Shown: positions 24,338 to 34,906 of the stretch, piece after piece
Position numbering within the stretch: position 1 is the stretch's first letter
Layout of the letters: every line of letters starts with the position of its first letter
From: Conus ventricosus
Taxonomy: Eukaryota; Mollusca; Gastropoda; Neogastropoda; Conidae
Reading direction: 5' to 3'
DNA length: 64,000 bases
Assembly: GCA_018398815.1 (NCBI GenBank)
Contig: CM031601.1
Location: 28,900,578-28,964,577, forward strand
The notes under the pieces: generated by a model
Told to the model about the DNA's origin: nothing
Databases searched by the model: none
What the model saw: the letters and a program-made list of their open reading frames with translations, nothing else
Position numbers and translations under genes: made by a program

Positions 24338-24340
24338 TAT
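23466..24340. repeat. TG and CA microsatellites flanking exon E
   Basis: TG repeats at 23466-23690 and 23948-24148, CA repeats at 24184-24335. The last two are adjacent and inverted, separated by about 35 bp, and can pair into a long hairpin just upstream of exon E in the transcript. Confidence 0.95.
23806..23893 (-). CDS. Palmitoyltransferase gene, exon E (transmembrane segment)
   Basis: Encodes FWSIRNTKGPLLFF followed by a hydrophobic run (VVCVLLWGYPMYIFK), a membrane helix. The donor is AAG|gtaagc. Two acceptors stand 8 nt apart (gcag and tatag). Only the downstream tatag keeps the frame set by exon D, giving KIDFCFWSIRN; the upstream one runs into TAG. I therefore set the start at 23893. 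If a small exon between D and E has been missed, the upstream acceptor (start 23901, DYSFWSIRN) could be right. Confidence 0.78.
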
Positions 24341-24529
24341 ACACAATGAAGTAAGTAGAGTTACACTCCTTAAAAAAGCAACAACAACAAAAAGAATAGA
24401 AAAAGAGAAGGAAAGACAAGGACTGAAGAACCACAACAAAGAATACATGTTATGCTAGAGGCCACTCAATGCTTTTCAGAGATGTCTTACACAACAGGTA
24501 TACATTCACCTCCACTGGTCTAGTTTTTT

Positions 24530-25130
24530 GAAGGACCTTTCTTCAGCTCACGCATATTTTAGCAACCTCTCCAGCCAACTGTAAATGAGATCACACTCTC
24601 CTGAGATCCATCAGTAATGCAAAGCCCTCGTTAAATTCTCAAGACTCAAAGCTAACTGTCAATCATACAAGATCACGCCCCTTGACACACGTCAGTAACA
24701 CAAAGACCTCCAAACTAAAACCCACCTGTCAATCATACAAGATCACACCCTTGACACACGTCAATAACACAAAGACCTCCAAACTAAAACCCACCTGTGA
24801 ATCACACAAGATCACACTCCTTGGAATATATCGGTGATTCAAAGCCATCAACACATTCTCAAGACTCTGAGCTATCTGTCAATCATACAGACTCACACTC
24901 TTTGGGATATGTGAGTAATACAAAACCCTCTACAATCTCAAGACTCTGAGCTAACTGTCAATCATACAGACTCACACTCTTTGGGATATGTGAGTAATAC
25001 AAAGCCCTCAATACAATCTCAAGATTCAGAGCTAACTGTCAATCATGCAAGATCACACCCCTTAAGATAAATCAGCAGTACAAAGCTCTCAATACATTCT
25101 CGAGACTCTAAGCCACACAACCTCTGTTTC
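24530..25130. repeat. Degenerate tandem array, unit about 65 bp
   Basis: Repeated motifs CAATCATACAAGATCACACC, CTTGACACACGTCAGTAACA, CAAAGACCTCCAAACTAAAA recur eight or nine times with drift. Intronic between exons D and E. Confidence 0.85.
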
Positions 25131-25985
25131 ATTTCAGGATTACATACTGAGACAGGTTTGACTGCCAAAGACAATTTCCCCAAAGCACCAAGCCTGATCT
25201 CCATTCAGTATCTGCAGCATAAGGGGGCACCATTCCCATTCTAATCCAAACTTCATCTGATCTTTAGCCCCTGGTGAGTGAGGCATCCACCAGGCACACT
25301 GCTTCCTGATTGGTGAGTTCTGGCAAAGGATTGCACGACATCTTCTGAGCATCTGCCAGATCTAGAAAAAGATACACCTAAAAGTGAGGGTGACACCCAG
25401 AGAAAGAGTGTCTTAAACTGCTAAACAAACCACTTGGGAGCATTCCTGCACCACCTTGGAAGCCTGCGCTGTGTTCACATAGGGTGTAGGCACGCACAGG
25501 GCATTTCATTGGTTTTACAGGAGACATCTTTTGATCAGTTAACATTGTTTCTTAGTAGCTATTAACAGTCAGCATTTTTCAGTATTTTCTGGAAGTCAAA
25601 ATAACAAAAATGTGTACAATCGTGGGCAATGGCTTAATTGGTTGGAGTTTGACCGTTAGGAACACCATAAGAACACATTTCATGTTTCAACAACTTTTTC
25701 TCAGATTAGATCTATTGTTTGTATGCCTGTCGATCTATTGTTCACGTGCCTTTCACCCTGACTTAGCTATTCTGGCTTCTTGGACAGATGAGGTAAGACA
25801 GAATGAAAAGAATCCTGGCGTCACAATCAAAACAGAATGGGTCATATTGTTTCATCCTGGCCTCCCTTACTGTTGTTCAACATCTCGCAGCACAAGACAT
25901 GACCCGGGAAAATCCCAGCCTTACCAGAAGTCAATCTTGGGCAGAAAGTTGCTTTTGATGTGACCCTGGAAAATCCCAGCCTTAC

Positions 25986-26128
25986 CAGAAGTCAATCTTG
26001 GGCAGAAAGTTGCTTTTAATCCGAGCTGCTGTCTTCAGGTAGCTGACCACCTCGTCGTGTTTCCGCCCGATGGCGAGAACCAGGGGAGTTTTGCCATTGT
26101 TGTCCACAGGGTTCAGTTCTACACCGTC
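25986..26128 (-). CDS. Palmitoyltransferase gene, exon D (last ankyrin repeat and linker)
   Basis: A 143-nt exon with acceptor ctgtcag and donor TTCTG|gtaagg. It encodes DGVELNPVDNNGKTPLVLAI, then GRKHDEVVSYLKTAARIKSN and FLPKIDF. In HIP14-type enzymes this segment links the last ankyrin repeat to the first membrane helix. The exon end and its donor are duplicated 61 bp into the intron (second donor at 25925/25924). Using the second donor would read an immediate in-frame TAA after TGG, so the first is presumed productive. Confidence 0.88.
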
Positions 26129-26519
26129 CTGACAGGGATGGCAAGAAGAATTATCATGAAGGGTGTTAATGACGATGATGGCAATGATGACTGTGGTTGT
26201 GGTGATGGCGATGATGACGGACCTGCCCACCTCAATGCAGTCCCATCAAGAACAGGTGCAATAAAAGCAGGTACAAACCAAACTTTTCTACAAGTTTTCT
26301 GTAACACACTACATTCTTACAAATGTGATGCCGTGCAGATGTCCATGTATACATGTTTGCTCACTCATCATCATCACAGCCACCATGGATGATGGAGAAG
26401 AAAAGCGACATAGGAATCGCAGCGATTTGCCATGTTTTGTGTTGGGCAACAGCGGTATTCATATTCAAATTCACAACACCTGACAGCCAACTTTGTGCTC
26501 TACCATTCAGCCAACAAGA

Positions 26520-26625
26520 CACCCATAAAGTAACTGGTGAGTTGATTTTAATGTGGTGAAAGCCCTGATGTGGCCCTTTGCGGTCGGCTGGGCTATAAGC
26601 AACATTATCTTACCTATCTTACCCA
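26520..26625 (+). mobile_element. Short LINE tail, same family as 36 kb
   Basis: About 90 bp matching the 3' UTR of the 36-kb LINE in the opposite orientation: CCTGATGTGGCCCTTTGCGG, TCGGCTGGGCTATAAGCAAC, then ATTATCTTACCTATCTTACC. A severely 5'-truncated insertion in the palmitoyltransferase intron. Confidence 0.85.
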
Positions 26626-27041
26626 TAAAGTATGCTGACTGATCTCCCTGTTATTTTAACTGTTCACACAACTATCCCATTTGTTCAGAGTGTGCTCCCC
26701 ATAAGAAAAAAACAAACAAACAAACAAATAACAAACAAAGAGAAAAAGGGTTCCTTCTGAGTAAGTTCTCCATAAAGCTACCCCCCATGTAATATGTTCA
26801 CACAACTAGCTCATTTCTTTGGCTCAAGCTCTCCGTAAAGCACTCCACCTAATAAGGCCACACAACTTTCACATTTCTTCTAAGCTCATCACAAAACTAC
26901 TCTTCCTTTGATGTTCATACAACTGTCCCATTTCTCGTGAATCATTCTCCATAAAACTATCCTGCCTTAGAACTTAACTTCTACATTTCTTCGAAACTCA
27001 TCATAAAAACTGTTCATCATTTACATATTCACACAAATATA

Positions 27042-28582
27042 TACTGAACAACATTAAAAACGCACCGTTTTGATTTGCCGATTTCCCATTTGGAAAAAAT
27101 GTGTATTTGGATTTGGTATATTAACACAATTTTTAAGGGACACAGATTCACACTGCCTCGGTTTCTCCGCGCTTGCCAACGTTCGTGTGACGCCCACGTG
27201 CAACTCGCCCAAAACACTTTTTTTGCCACTGGGGCCGAGACTGAACGTAGCTCATCTGTTTCTTTGTCTCAAATGGTGAGTTTGAAGTCATGCCGAGTGG
27301 AAAACGGTATCAGTTGTCATTCGACCAGGCGAAGTGGTCCGAAAACAATGCCACGACTGTCTATGCAAGAACGCGAGCGAGCCATTGGAATGTTGATGGT
27401 CGGCATGTCATAGAGAGAGACAGCCAGACAACTGAACTGCAGTCACTCTACAATTGTAAGGCTATCACAACGTTTGGCAGCGACTGGTTCCACCACTGAT
27501 CGGCGCCGAACGGGCCAACCTCGTGTTACCACACCAGCGCAGGATCGATACATTCGACAGCTTCATCTTTGTAATCGATTCCTTACAGCAGCAGAAACAT
27601 GTCGCCAGGTGGTTGGTCGACGGGGTCCAGTGTCTGGACAAACCGTTCGACGTCGATGGCAAGAATCAGGGCTTAATGCAAGACGCCCTCATGTTGGCCC
27701 AGTCCTCACCGTAGACACCGTCAGCAACGCCTGCAGTGGGCCAACCAGCATCTGCCATGGACACGACGTCAGTGGAGAGCTGTGCTGTTCTCTGACGAAA
27801 GTCGCTTCGCGTTATCTCATGCTGACAGGAGAATGAGAGTCTGGAGGCGTGTCGGGGAACGCTGCGCCAACTGCTGCGTGTTTGAAGCCGATAGATGGGG
27901 AGGGGGCAGTCTGATGGTTTGGGGGGCATTCAGTCATGACTACCGGACACCTCTGTACTTTTTTGACAACCATGTGAATGCCAACACGTACCAGCAGGTG
28001 CTGCAGAACCACGTCGTCCCACTGTTTGGCCAGCACCCGGAGCTGCAGTTCTTCCAGCATGATAATGCACGACCCCACACCGCAAGAGCCACCGCTGCGT
28101 TTCTCCAGGCGAACAACATTGCCGTGTTGCCCTGGCCATCTCTGTCCCCTGACATGGCTCCCATTGAACACGTCTGGGATGAGCTGGGGCGTCTTGTGGC
28201 CCGTGGAAGACGTCCACAGACTCTCGATCATTTGAGGCGCGCACTGACCGAGGAGTGGGATGGACTGCCACAGGCGTTCTTGCACAACCTTGTCTACTCC
28301 ATGAGGAGGCGCTGCCAAGCGTGCATCGGGGCAAATGGCGGACACACTCGGTATTAGAGCTCGCGGACGGACATGCTCGTCGTGGTGTACTTTTTGACAG
28401 GGACCCTAGTGAAGTCAACAGCTAATTTCAGATGAATTCGGCCATTCTTGTCAAGAACAGACATTTTGTTTAATTGAAAAATGGATGCGTAATCAAATAT
28501 GCTTACTTTCATTAAATAATTCTGTACTACCAACATTGTCTGGGTCTTTTGGCAAGCGGTGCGTTTTTAATGTTGTTCAGTA
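27042..28582 (+). mobile_element. Tc1-like DNA transposon, 1541 bp, flanked by TA
   Basis: Ends are inverted copies: TACTGAACAACATTAAAAAC at the left and its complement at the right, each preceded or followed by TA, the Tc1/mariner target. It carries a transposase reading frame on the plus strand, opposite to the host gene. It sits in the intron between exons C and D of the palmitoyltransferase gene, inside a degenerate minisatellite whose units resume directly on both sides (acacaaaTA|ccatttctt). Confidence 0.93.
27348..28357 (+). pseudogene. Tc1-family DD34E transposase, frame-broken
   Basis: The region spans about 336 codons, normal for Tc1. It starts MPRLSMQERERAIGML and ends MRRRCQACIGANGGHTRY. 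Catalytic motifs are visible as FSDESRF, QHDNARPHTA and, 34 residues on, PIEHVWDELG (DD34E). The N-terminal half moves between frames at roughly 27411, 27480 and 27700, while the last 190 codons are uninterrupted. As read, it cannot encode a full transposase. Some breaks could be assembly indels. Confidence 0.9.
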
Positions 28583-28889
28583 TACCATTTCTTTTGAGTA
28601 CGATACCCATAAAACTACCCCACCTTATCTGTTCACACAGGTATCACACTTCTTCTGAGTAACCTCTCAATAAAATTATCCTACCTGGTATGTTCACACA
28701 ACAGCCCATGTCTTCTGATTTAGCTCTCCATAAAACTTATCCATCCTTATATGTAATACTATTGATAATAACACAGCATTTATAATGCGCCTTGCTGAAG
28801 GTTCTAGGCGCTGACAAAGAACAACATATGTAAAAACATTTTAAATCAGTAAACTTTACACAAACACCTACCTACTCACAAACATGCAC

Positions 28890-28890
28890 G

Positions 28891-28958
<68 letters not shown>

Positions 28959-28978
28959 CAAACACACACACACACATA

Positions 28979-29011
<33 letters not shown>

Positions 29012-29012
29012 C

Positions 29013-29064
<52 letters not shown>

Positions 29065-29085
29065 ACACACACACACACACACATA
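28890..29085. repeat. CA microsatellite
   Basis: Nearly uninterrupted CA repeats; intronic between exons C and D. Further CA tracts occur at 8526-8573, 19105-19275, 19390-19452, 19562-19670 and 29560-29667. Confidence 0.97.
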
Positions 29086-29354
29086 TCACATGCACCAGGC
29101 ATCAATCACATGGCCAGAAGGGGTAAAAAAAAACAAAAGAGGATCTTACCTTACAAGTAATAGTTTTGGAAGAGAAATGTTTTGAGGTTGGACTTGAAGG
29201 CAGCAAGAGAGCAAGAGTGTCTAGCATGCAATGGAAAAGAGTTCCAAAGCTGCGGGACATAGAATGAGAAAGAACGATATGTTCACACAGCTTTTCTCTA
29301 CCTTACGACAATGCTGTAGCTCTACTAACTGAAGCACAAGCAAGCCTGACTAAC

Positions 29355-29488
29355 CTGATTGCATAATTCCGTCACACAGGCCATGCTGCCGTTGATGCAG
29401 GCCAGATGGAGAGGGGTCTGCCCATGGTTGTCTCTTTGTCGAGGGTTAAACCCTGAGTATATAAGAAGGGGCAGCAACTCTGAGTGAC
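29355..29488 (-). CDS. Palmitoyltransferase gene, exon C (ankyrin repeat)
   Basis: A 134-nt exon with acceptor attccag and donor AATCAG|gttagt. It reads HSELLPLLIYSGFNPRQRDN and then HGQTPLHLACINGSMACVTE, a canonical ankyrin repeat. It starts in phase 1 and ends in phase 0, both compatible with its neighbours. The intron that follows in the transcript (26129-29354) carries a whole Tc1 element, a LINE tail and a degenerate minisatellite. Confidence 0.9.
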
Positions 29489-29627
29489 CTGGAATTATTC
29501 AAATGAAGAGAAAACCTTTTACACTCGTAATGGCTGAGATTCAGATAAACACATGCGTGCGCACACACACACACATACACATACACACACAGAGAGTAAC
29601 ACACACACAGAGTAACACACACACACA

Positions 29628-29672
<45 letters not shown>

Positions 29673-29859
29673 TATTAATGTGTGCAAAAAAGACGTTCAC
29701 TGCAAGTGAAAGAATCTTGATAACAGAACATGGATACAAATCATCTTATTAGCCATAATGGTGAAGGCATGAACAAACAAAATAAGTAGCTACATGACAA
29801 TAATCACGAAAATTATTTTCTTCCACCACGTGTCCAACGGCACAGTGACTGTCACCTGT

Positions 29860-30365
29860 CTTTTTTTTCTCTTTAACAGAACAGCGACTAAAATCATGTT
29901 TCATTTTTCCTTTTTTTTTTAATTTCTTTTTTTGTTTATTATGAATGAATCCAGCCCTCTGAACCGAAAAGTAACTGAGCCCCATGCTCTTCATTTAAAT
30001 TGTCAATGAACACTGGGGTTTTTCTGTAACTGTACAGTGACTGAAAGTAGTCTTTTTCAGTTTTAAGTGAGTGAACCCATTCTTATTTAAGTGAGCAGTT
30101 ACTGGAGCTAGTCTGTTTCATCTGAACCATGACTGAACCTAGTCTTCTTTTTTAATGAAAGTTACTAAAGCTATGGGTTTTTTTTTTCTTCTTTTTCTCT
30201 CTTTTTTTTTAGCAACAAAAAAAATCCAGTTTCTTTTCATTGAAAAGTGAAGTTAGTCTTCTTTAATTGAACAGTGACTAAACTCAATATTTTTTCCAAC
30301 AGAACAGTGACTAAACTTTTTTTTTCTTTTTTTTTTCTAAATTCAGCCGTGACTGAAGCCAGTTA
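29860..30365. repeat. Degenerate array of GAACAGTGACTAAA-type units
   Basis: Units of about 35-45 bp built from (A/G)AACAGTGACTAAA, an AGTCTTCTTT-like T-rich part and TTTCAT recur about ten times in the intron between exons B and C. Confidence 0.7.
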
Positions 30366-30404
30366 TTTTTAAGAGAAAATAAAGAGAGAGGCAGAGAGAG
30401 AGAA

Positions 30405-30695
30405 AGTGTGTGTGTGTGAGCATGAGACAGTGTGTGTATGTGTGCATGTGTGTGTGTGTTTGTGTGTGTGCATGTGTTGTGTGTATGTGTGCATGTGTGT
30501 GTGTATGTGTGCATGTGTGTGTGTATGTGTGCATATGTGTGTGTATGTGTGCATGTGTGTGTGTATGTGTGCATATGTGTGTGTATGTGTGCATGTGTGT
30601 GTGTATGTGTGCATGTGTGTGTGCATGTGTGTGTGTGTTTGTGTGTGTGTGTGCATATGTGTGTGTGTTTGTGTGTGTGTGTGTATCTGTAAAAA
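30405..30695. repeat. TG microsatellite with a 20-bp higher-order unit
   Basis: The unit TGTGTGTGTATGTGTGCATG recurs in register about eight times between 30475 and 30620 inside a TG tract. Intronic between exons B and C. Confidence 0.92.
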
Positions 30696-30879
30696 TGTGA
30701 TTGCATGCGTGCGTGCATATAAAAACTTGTAGATCTATGGACTGGGAAATTTAACTACCTAGCCATTCTGACTTGACCACCAAGCAACAGCTTGCTTTTT
30801 AAAAAAAAAACACACAACTTGGCCAAACAAAACCATAAACAATCTGCATGCTCCCCACCCCCACCCCATCCCCCCTCAC

Positions 30880-31144
30880 CTTTGAACGCAGCCCAGTGCA
30901 AAGCAGTGTCCCCATCGCTGTCAGTCAACTGCAGTCGTGCCCCTTTGCCCAATAAATACCCAGCCAGGGTGGTCTGCCCATACTGGCATGCTATGATGAG
31001 GGGCGTAAAGCCTCTGTTGTCGATGGTGTCGATGGACACGCCCGCTTGTATCAAAATGTCCACCACGGCGATCTGGCCTTGCACCGACGCCCAGTGGATC
31101 GGTCTGGCTCCTTGCTGGTCATTGCTACTCTCGTTCACCGCCGT
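30880..31144 (-). CDS. Palmitoyltransferase gene, exon B (two to three ankyrin repeats)
   Basis: A 265-nt exon with acceptor cacacag and donor AAAG|gtgagg. It encodes TAVNESSNDQQGARPIHWAS, then repeats with the cores GFTPLIIACQYGQ and GDTALHWAAFKG. This is the longest uninterrupted ankyrin stretch in the window. It starts in phase 0 and ends in phase 1 (a single G), which pairs with GT at the start of the next exon. The downstream intron begins beside a short C-rich stretch and then a long TG-type microsatellite. Confidence 0.9.
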
Positions 31145-31478
31145 CTGTGTGAGACAAACAGGAATGACAGACTTAAATTTACCCTTTTGTTTTTCATCAA
31201 CAATCGTCAGGATATCAGAAAAGAAAAGGGCACTTCTTCGTATCATAGGAGTGTAAGTCTTTTTTCACAGCCTTCAGCTCACTGCCACTGGCAAGACTAT
31301 TCTTGCTGACACCTACAAATGGTTGGATTTGACCATATTCATCATCAGTGGTCATCGTTGAAAACCGTTTTTTTCTTTTTTTTTTCGAATTTTTTGGCCA
31401 GTCATGCCCTACTGTTGTGGTGACCTCAGTTCCAATTTCTCTCAAGGTCCATGCCCGTGTTGAGTTTGTGTAAAACTT

Positions 31479-31932
31479 GCCTTCTTCTCCTTCTTCTTCT
31501 GCCTACACAGACTGATACTCCTGCGGACACTCCCTGTATGGACAGGCAAGTATTAATCCCATCTGCCCAACAAAGGGAGTGGAGTTTTGTGTGTATGACC
31601 ATTTTTTAACCTGCCAATAAGGCAGCCATACTCCATCTTCAGGGAAGGTGCATGCTATGTGTAATGTGTCATCCATACCAACGGCCAAACTGGCTTTCTC
31701 TTCTGAAAGTTGGTGATGGGATTTTACGTGTGTGCAAGATGTTATGCGTGCATTCACACACGGAACCTCGGTTTATAGTCTCATTGAAAGGACTGTATGG
31801 GAAATGGAGTCAGAACCAGTGTTAACTCCGAGGGAAAAATCCCCCTGTACCGAAACGACCTAGCAGAGATTTGAACCCACAAACCTTAGATTACGAGTCC
31901 GGCACTCTACCATCTGAGCTATTCCGGCCCCC
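31479..31932 (-). mobile_element. SINE family 1 copy in a palmitoyltransferase intron
   Basis: Same core and tRNA-like head as the 13-kb copy, in the same orientation as the host gene. Flanked by TAAAACTT at 31471-31478 and 31933-31940. The head is more diverged (AGCTCAGATGGTAGAGTGCC; B-box GGTTCAAATCT). The tail is GAA/AAG-rich. Confidence 0.9.
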
Positions 31933-32357
31933 TAAAACTTACCACTATCTGCAGGTTCATGGGGACAGTCACTGGGTGGGCATCAGGTGACACCCGTCCA
32001 CACTGTCTCCACAATCAAACACCACTGTCTTCAGTAAGATGTCACATACATGGTGCCCTGCGTAATACGCTGGATCAAAACAGACACCACTGGAGCAACG
32101 CAGTGTCTCCTGTGGTGGGTTTCCACAAGACAGCCTCATATTGATCACTTCCTGTGGACTGAGACTGTGACGGGGCAAACATGGGCGTGGTGTGTGTAAG
32201 AAGAAGCTGGAGAGAGCGGCTTTGGAATTACACCAGAGAAATTGCATGGGAATATGAAACGGGAGGGGAGGGGGGAGGGAGGGAGGGGGGGGGGGGGGTG
32301 ACCAAAACAAAATTTTTTATGTATTACGTATGCACAGAATGTTAGGACCATACAAAC

Positions 32358-32499
32358 CTTATGTTCAATGAGGTATCTCAGGATAGACGTGTGTCCTCCC
32401 AGACAGGCCCAGTGAGCCGGTGTGTGGCCTTTTTCATCTCGGGCTGACAGAACATCCACGCCATTCTTCTCCACTAGTGACTGAACGGCGTCCAAAGAC
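32358..32499 (-). CDS. Palmitoyltransferase gene, exon A (ankyrin repeat)
   Basis: Acceptor ..cttcag and donor AAG|gtttgt bound a 142-nt exon. It begins with the last base of a split codon, then reads SLDAVQSLVEKNG followed by an ankyrin repeat (DEKGHTPAHWACLGGH, then TSILRYLIEHK). The TPAHWA.. and LLxxL-like helices are the standard ankyrin signature. It ends in phase 0, matching the next exon at 31144. An exon further upstream must supply two bases of the first codon. Confidence 0.85.
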
Positions 32500-32859
32500 C
32501 TGAAGCAATGGCACCATGGCATCCATTAAACTTAAATGTATTTCATGAAGGGCTACTGGTTCTTGCGCTATAAATGCACAGTACTCTCGCTTTATTAATA
32601 TGACATTATTCACATGACCTCCAGTACTATTACAAAGTCCAAAAATAAAGCATGGACACATCAGTTATTAATAAATCTGGAACAAAATTGCAGAAAGGAA
32701 AGACAATGTCTTCCTCTGCAAAGACTCAGTGCCATATTACCAGTATATTCTCCATTTTGTGTATAGTTATGAATCCTAAACATACACCAAGATAACTTTT
32801 TAATCTGAAAAAGAAAAAAAAAAACAAAGCATGGGCATTAAATGCCGTGTTTTCATCAC

Positions 32860-33075
32860 AAATGAGGATGCAGGACAGGAACCAGAAATCTCCAGGGTCC
32901 ATCTCGGCTGGAAGATCATGTCATAGAATTCTGTGAACCTGATGTCACTGTCTTTCTGGGCCATCTCTGTGACGTATTCCCTCCCTGCTTTCTCTCCTGC
33001 TGGTCACTAGTGGTCAGCATGTTCACTGCTGTCTGTTTGTAGCTCAGCTGGAACAGATCTCTACCATCTGAGTGT
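32860..33075 (-). pseudogene. Coding-like remnant, unassigned
   Basis: On the minus strand, two frames offset by one base give FQLSYKQTAVNMLTTSDQQE and then EYVTEMAQKDSDIRFTEFYD, MIFQPRWTLEIS. The text looks protein-like but lacks convincing splice sites and shows no ankyrin pattern. It may be a decayed gene fragment or repeat. Confidence 0.2.
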
Positions 33076-34296
33076 GACAGCTGGGTTGCCTTCATGCGAA
33101 AAAATGCTGGTTGGATGCACCTACTATTGAAATTTACATAGGGGTTCAGATTTATCTACCTTCCGTTCTTTTTTCTTTTTTTTGATTTTCTGTTTAACTA
33201 CATTTTTAACAGGCAGATGACATTCAAAATGAACTATTCTGGAAGTGGTTTCATTTTACGAGGAGAGAAGGAGCTTGGTACTATCAAGCAGACATATGGT
33301 CTGTGGTTGGACTTATGAATCTGGCAAGCTATTCAAGTATGACTTTTGTCAAGTGAAATAATCAATCTATTATTATTATTATTATACCGTTCTATCCTGT
33401 AATCTGTATGTCTGTATCTGTGGCCATAACTAACCCTTTTTTTCTAAATTTTGCTTAATTTTCTGCCCTCAGTCACTTTGTTTTGAAATTGATTATTATT
33501 ATCATTAACATTTTTATTATTATCATATTATCATCATCATTACTTTTATTATCATCATCATTATTACCACTACTACTATTATTATTACTTTGTGTGTATG
33601 AAAAAGGAAATGATAACAAAGTATGTAAATTTACATTGTCTTGTATGTTTTTATTTGATTCAATCTAACAGCTCTTTGTGGAGATTCATGTCATTGAAAT
33701 TGTATATAACCACTGCTCTGCATGTAAAATTCTATGACTCCTGTCTGAGGAAAGTCGCATCACTCTTACGTGTAGAGGCTTTTACTCCCCCTTGGGTACA
33801 CTCACAGTACTCCAAAGTGAAGAAATCCTTAATTCCTACTTGTGGAGAAGGACGTCTCTCCTGCTGTGCTGGTGAACTAATAATGTTTGCTGTTATATAA
33901 TCACCTAGATAAACACAACATTGACACGGTTGCTGTAGGTATGAGTAAAGTATGTTGACTCACAAGTCACACACCAAGTCCTTCAGTAAACCCCCAAAGG
34001 CCAAATCATAAAGTACCATGGTACCAATCTTACGCTAACAAGGCAGAGAGAATATAGGATTCAACCTGTTACAGACCTTTCCGCTGGGTACCAAATCAGG
34101 CAAACTGTTACATGCACAGACATATTGATACATACACAATCATATATGAAGCAATTTAAGTTGTTTCCTTCCCAAAAGAACAAAATCAAGTTGACACAAA
34201 ACTGTCCTGACATTGGTGCTGAATAGTGAGGCAGTTTGATTTCTAAACCAAGATAATGTGAACTACATTTGCTGAGTAGGCAGCTGACCATCTCCA
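33076..34296. other. Non-coding, nothing recognised
   Basis: AT-rich, with an ATT/ATC trinucleotide-rich patch at 33490-33590. It should contain or lead to the missing 5' exons of the palmitoyltransferase gene, but none was recognised. Confidence 0.5.
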
Positions 34297-34906
34297 TAGG
34301 CAGAAAGGTGGCAGAGTGGTTAAGACGTTCGCATGCCAATCCAACGTGTGAGAAATGCGTGGGTTCGAGCCCAGCCTTTCTTGCCCTTTCTTTCCCCGTT
34401 TGAATGACAAATCGAACTGAACGTCAAGTCCATCGGATGGGGACTATAAGCGAGTCAGACCCGTGTGCCTTCCTGGCCCCCTGCACACGTTAAAGAACCC
34501 ACGGCAGTTGAAAATTGAAAAGAGCAGGGGAGTTCCCCGCTGCCCTGGCAAAATTGATGCAGCTTGAAGATAGCCACCTGGTGTTTCTTACCAAGCCACA
34601 AAAATTGTCACTTACTGTTATCGTTGCCATCATGTACCGGTGGAGGTGGAGGACATGTATAGACATCGCATGCATCCTATGAGAGAAACTGGAGGAATAA
34701 ATGAGATAAATGAAAATGAGTGACTGATATTTGAATGGTACGGGAAACGACTGAATGAGCGCCAGTAGGCTGCTCTTCGGTCGGCTCTACCTGGGTAGGC
34801 AGCCCGTTGAGTGAGTGAGGTAGTGTGTTTATTGTAAAGCGCTTGGAGCTTGGTCTGTGACCGAGGATAGGCGCTATATAAATACCTAATATAATAATCA
34901 TGTGAA
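34297..34906 (+). mobile_element. SINE family 2 (different tRNA head, GCGCTATATAAATA tail)
   Basis: The head GGTGGCAGAGTGGTTAAGAC with B-box GGGTTCGAGCCC resembles a Ser/Leu-type tRNA. A long body follows. The 3' end has AAAGCGCTTGGAGC...GGATAGGCGCTATATAAATA, a tail shared by many molluscan SINE/LINE pairs. Boundaries are approximate. Confidence 0.75.

Larger units (their letters stand above)
26600..28765. repeat. Degenerate minisatellite split by the Tc1 element
   Basis: Units of roughly 55-65 bp share CCATAAAACTACCCCACCTT, TTCACACAACT, CATTTCTTCTGAGT. They run 26600-27041 and resume 28583-28765 on the other side of the Tc1 insertion. Confidence 0.8.
17858..32499 (-). other. Gene span: ankyrin-repeat DHHC palmitoyltransferase (ZDHHC13/17-like), 5' end not found
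   Basis: Nine exons on the minus strand join in compatible phases to give ankyrin repeats, membrane segments, a DHHC cysteine-rich domain and a TTxE-containing C-terminus. This is the architecture of Golgi and endosomal S-acyltransferases of the HIP14/Akr1/TIP1 group. Such enzymes transfer palmitate from acyl-CoA to cysteines of partner proteins, and the ankyrin part recruits substrate. Exons: 32358-32499, 30880-31144, 29355-29488, 25986-26128, 23806-23893, 22201-22353, 20165-20319, 18836-19007, 17858-18078. Together they encode about 410 residues; family members are usually 600-750, so N-terminal exons are missing. They should lie above 32.5 kb, but I could not recognise them. The first visible exon starts in mid-codon, which requires an upstream coding exon. 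The DHHC core departs from the usual CPW with CPY, closer to plant/Akr-like members than to vertebrate ZDHHC17. The exact orthology group is uncertain. Confidence 0.9.

Noticed and set aside
25140..25385. Possible palmitoyltransferase exon with acceptor tctttttctag
   Set aside because: Joining to exon D creates TGA at the junction, and neither open frame looks like a membrane helix. Direct joining of D to E works without it.
27465..28418. Minus-strand open frames within the Tc1 element
   Set aside because: They are shadows of the transposase on the plus strand, which carries the DD34E motifs.
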